Below are positions 6,019 through 7,235 of a stretch of 7,235 nt of DNA, in pieces. Below the pieces are notes generated by a model. The model was not told the origin of the DNA, made no database searches, and saw nothing but the letters and a program-made list of their open reading frames with translations. Where the stretch lies: contig JADJMW010000019.1 of NCBI GenBank assembly GCA_016709385.1, forward strand, positions 1 to 7,235, written 5' to 3'. The position numbers and the translations under genes were made by a program. How positions within the stretch are numbered: the first letter of the stretch is position 1; each line of letters opens with the position of its first letter. Origin of the DNA: Candidatus Rubrivivax defluviihabitans (GTDB taxonomy: Bacteria; Pseudomonadota; Gammaproteobacteria; Burkholderiales; Burkholderiaceae_C).

Positions 6019-6513
6019 TCAGTTCGCGGTCGGGCCGTTTGTACGGCTGCGGGCGAGCAGGTTCGTTCGGGCCTGACGCAGGACGGCGGCCTCCCCGTCG
6101 GGCAAGGTCATGGCGACGGCGACGCAGGCCGTGGTCAGGTGATCGAGTTCGAACATCGGGTTCGGGAACCGATTCCATGGCGCGCGATGCGTCTGCAACA
6201 GCTGGTCGAACTGGGCAGGCCAGATGTCGCAGCTGCGGCGCTCCGTTCCGGGATCGCGCAGGGTGAGCTGCGTCACCAGGTATTCGACGAGCCGCCGCCG
6301 GCTGTCGTCGCTCGACATGGCCAGCGACACGCACGCACTCAGCAGGTCGGGGAAGCGGAACTTCGGAGACGTGTTGCGCGGCGACTTGAAGAGGAGGTGC
6401 AGCCAGCTGTGCTCCTCGATCCAGACGCGGGTCTGGACGGTCGGGTGGCGCTCGTCGCGGTCGATCGGGTTTGCCATCGACAGGTCTCGCGAAACAGTGA
6501 GAGCGAATTGCAT
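6019..6513 (-). CDS. Unrecognised 164-aa protein with an internal duplication
   Basis: I do not recognise a family. There is no signal peptide and no membrane segment, so the protein is probably cytoplasmic. It is built of two similar halves: repeat A at about 28-85 and repeat B at about 95-153. Each has an aromatic/acidic start (VWIEEHSWLHLL; DIWPAQFDQLL), a proline-bearing linker, and a core in which an ACV-x-x-AM element follows a leucine-bearing helix (LLSACVSLAM at 57-66; LTTACVAVAM at 126-135), then a charged helix. A third copy occurs in the 104-aa protein of the same operon. I chose the ATG at 6513 because AAGG lies 8 nt upstream; the frame also has a TTG at 6552 (no good ribosome binding site) and an ATG at 6477. 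The gene is 122 bp after the DUF4400-like gene and 15 bp before the transglycosylase. Confidence 0.78.
   Translation of the reverse strand: MQFALTVSRDLSMANPIDRDERHPTVQTRVWIEEHSWLHLLFKSPRNTSPKFRFPDLLSACVSLAMSSDDSRRRLVEYLVTQLTLRDPGTERRSCDIWPAQFDQLLQTHRAPWNRFPNPMFELDHLTTACVAVAMTLPDGEAAVLRQARTNLLARSRTNGPTAN
6055..6432 (-). repeat. Internal protein-level tandem duplication (two copies of about 58 residues)
   Basis: Codons about 28-85 (6259-6432) and about 95-153 (6055-6231) of the 164-aa protein encode two copies of one module. By-eye alignment keeps W31/W98, a proline/phenylalanine element before the core (P50-K-F versus P119-M-F), and the A-C-V-x-x-A-M core at 60-66 and 129-135, followed by an aspartate and a leucine-ending helix. 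The similarity is at protein level only; the DNA copies have diverged, so this is an old duplication rather than a recent DNA repeat. Confidence 0.55.
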
Positions 6514-6635
6514 CGGTGAACCTTTTCGAAGTACGACGATGAATGCCGTCAACGAGCAGGAAGGGTAGGGTCACCGAATCAGCGTGTCTCCCGGAAAGTC
6601 CGCCAAGAATGGCGCGAGTTGTGGGGGCTCGGGGA
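6514..6635 (-). other. Largest non-coding gap (122 bp) in the operon
   Basis: This lies between the DUF4400-like stop and the chosen start of the 164-aa protein. It holds a short perfect hairpin (CGCCA-4 nt-TGGCG, 6601-6614) without a following T-run, and a TTGACG hexamer (6547-6552 on the minus strand) without a convincing -10 partner. If an internal promoter exists in this window, this is the most likely place. Nothing here is strong enough to call. Confidence 0.35.
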
Positions 6636-7235
6636 TCAACGAATCACGTGGTAGTTGGCGATCGCGCGACTGAGCACGAACAGCATCGCGAGCAGGCACA
6701 AGGTCGAGAACATCGGGTGCAGGCGCACAGGCAGAAACACCGAGACGGCCACGACGCTGCCGAGTGCGATCGCAGCGATCACGCTGCCGCCGAACATCTC
6801 CGCGCTGTGGGCGACGAACTCCTTGGCGCGAACCTGGCGGAGCACGCAACCATCGATGCCCACGACCACCAGGAAGATCGACAGCAGCGGCAGCAGCTCG
6901 ACGATGGCGCTCAGTCGATAGGTGGCGAGCGCGAACAGCGAGTCGATGGATCGGAAGTAGGCGTTGCCGAAGAGGCGCGTGCTCATCTGGCTCATCTGCG
7001 CAGCCATCGCGGCATCCACCGCAGGCTGCTGGCCGACCTGAACCATCGGGGCCGGCGGATCGCTCAAGGGGGGCGTGGTCTGCTGCATGTCCAGCATGCG
7101 CCTGAGGATCCGGTCTGCTACTACGGGTCCCCATGTTTGCTGATTCATCGCATGCTCGGAGCGCATCACCTCGATGAAGCGCTCCGGCGGCGACGCCGAA
7201 GGGATGTAGACAACGATGCAGAGGATCGCCAGCAG
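6636..7235 (-). CDS. DUF4400-like membrane protein of conjugative elements, 5' end outside the window
   Basis: The frame ending at 6636 stays open to the right edge, giving 199 visible residues. The visible N-terminus is itself hydrophobic (LLAILCIVVYIP), the tail of a first membrane segment, followed by SPPERFIEV and then the internal GTG/ATG codons at 7169, 7166 and 7148. These internal codons are therefore unlikely to be the start. After a soluble stretch of about 90 residues come three more membrane segments (about 109-130, 149-170 and 174-192). Between the second and third lies a GIDGCVLRQVRAKEFVAHSAE block that resembles the conserved D-G-x-V-x-R-x-x-R...E-S motif of DUF4400 proteins found near traD in SXT-like ICEs. 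This resemblance is from memory. The likely role is an inner-membrane accessory of the transfer machinery. The ribosome binding site and true start cannot be seen. Confidence 0.72.
   Translation of the reverse strand: MLAILCIVVYIPSASPPERFIEVMRSEHAMNQQTWGPVVADRILRRMLDMQQTTPPLSDPPAPMVQVGQQPAVDAAMAAQMSQMSTRLFGNAYFRSIDSLFALATYRLSAIVELLPLLSIFLVVVGIDGCVLRQVRAKEFVAHSAEMFGGSVIAAIALGSVVAVSVFLPVRLHPMFSTLCLLAMLFVLSRAIANYHVIR

Noticed and set aside
6530..6552. Possible sigma-70 promoter beginning with TTGACG on the minus strand
   Set aside because: The best -10 candidate at 16-17 bp spacing (TTCGAA) matches the consensus poorly, so there is no support beyond the -35-like hexamer.
5555..6574. A 339-codon minus-strand frame overlapping the transglycosylase and the 164-aa gene
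   Set aside because: It is another frame over two genes with good starts and recognisable or internally repeated products. Its translation is arginine/proline-rich without any motif.
6601..6614. Short hairpin (5-bp stem, 4-nt loop) as a terminator
   Set aside because: The stem is short and no T-run follows it in the transcribed direction. Its presence between genes of one operon can be chance in GC-rich DNA.
6571..7134. A 187-codon minus-strand frame overlapping the DUF4400-like gene
   Set aside because: The translation is Arg/Pro/Asp-rich with no membrane segments, whereas the overlapping frame encodes coherent membrane helices.
1..7235. tRNA or rRNA genes, CRISPR arrays, insertion sequences, oriT or attachment sites
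   Set aside because: I saw no cloverleaf-like sequence, regular direct repeats with spacers, transposase frame or inverted-repeat pair on reading both strands by eye. The window is almost entirely coding.

Overview
The window is GC-rich and packed with genes, all of them on the minus strand. I read it as the interior of one operon for an F-type (MPF_F) conjugative type IV secretion system. It could sit on a plasmid or on an integrative conjugative element (ICE); no relaxase, coupling protein, oriT, integrase or replication gene is visible to decide between them. GC content and codon use suggest a high-GC proteobacterium, probably beta- or gammaproteobacterial. The host genus cannot be read from this stretch.

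In transcription order (high to low coordinates) the genes are: the C-terminal 199 codons of a four-segment membrane protein resembling the DUF4400 family of conjugative elements (reading frame open to the right edge); an unrecognised 164-aa protein with an internal duplication; a VirB1-like lytic transglycosylase; an OmpA-domain lipoprotein; an unrecognised 104-aa protein; a TraA-like pilin precursor; TraL; TraE; TraK; TraB; a DsbC-type disulfide isomerase; and the first 11 codons of a further gene leaving the left edge, possibly traV. Gaps are short (83 bp at most) and several junctions overlap (ATGA, TGATG, 11 bp, 59 bp), so co-transcription and translational coupling are likely. No stretch over 100 bp lacks a gene.

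Functionally the genes form an envelope-spanning machine. TraA is the pilus subunit. TraL and TraE are inner-membrane assembly factors. TraB is the VirB10-like scaffold crossing the periplasm, and TraK is its secretin-like partner toward the outer membrane. The transglycosylase and the OmpA lipoprotein deal with peptidoglycan, and DsbC would correct disulfides in the cysteine-bearing periplasmic parts. The pilin-first order traA-L-E-K-B matches the F plasmid, while the DUF4400-like gene and DsbC recall SXT/IncA/C-type elements, so the layout looks mosaic.

The most interesting unexplained signal is a roughly 50-60-residue module. It occurs twice in the 164-aa protein and once in the 104-aa protein, and these two genes bracket the transglycosylase/OmpA pair. 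I do not recognise it as a named family.
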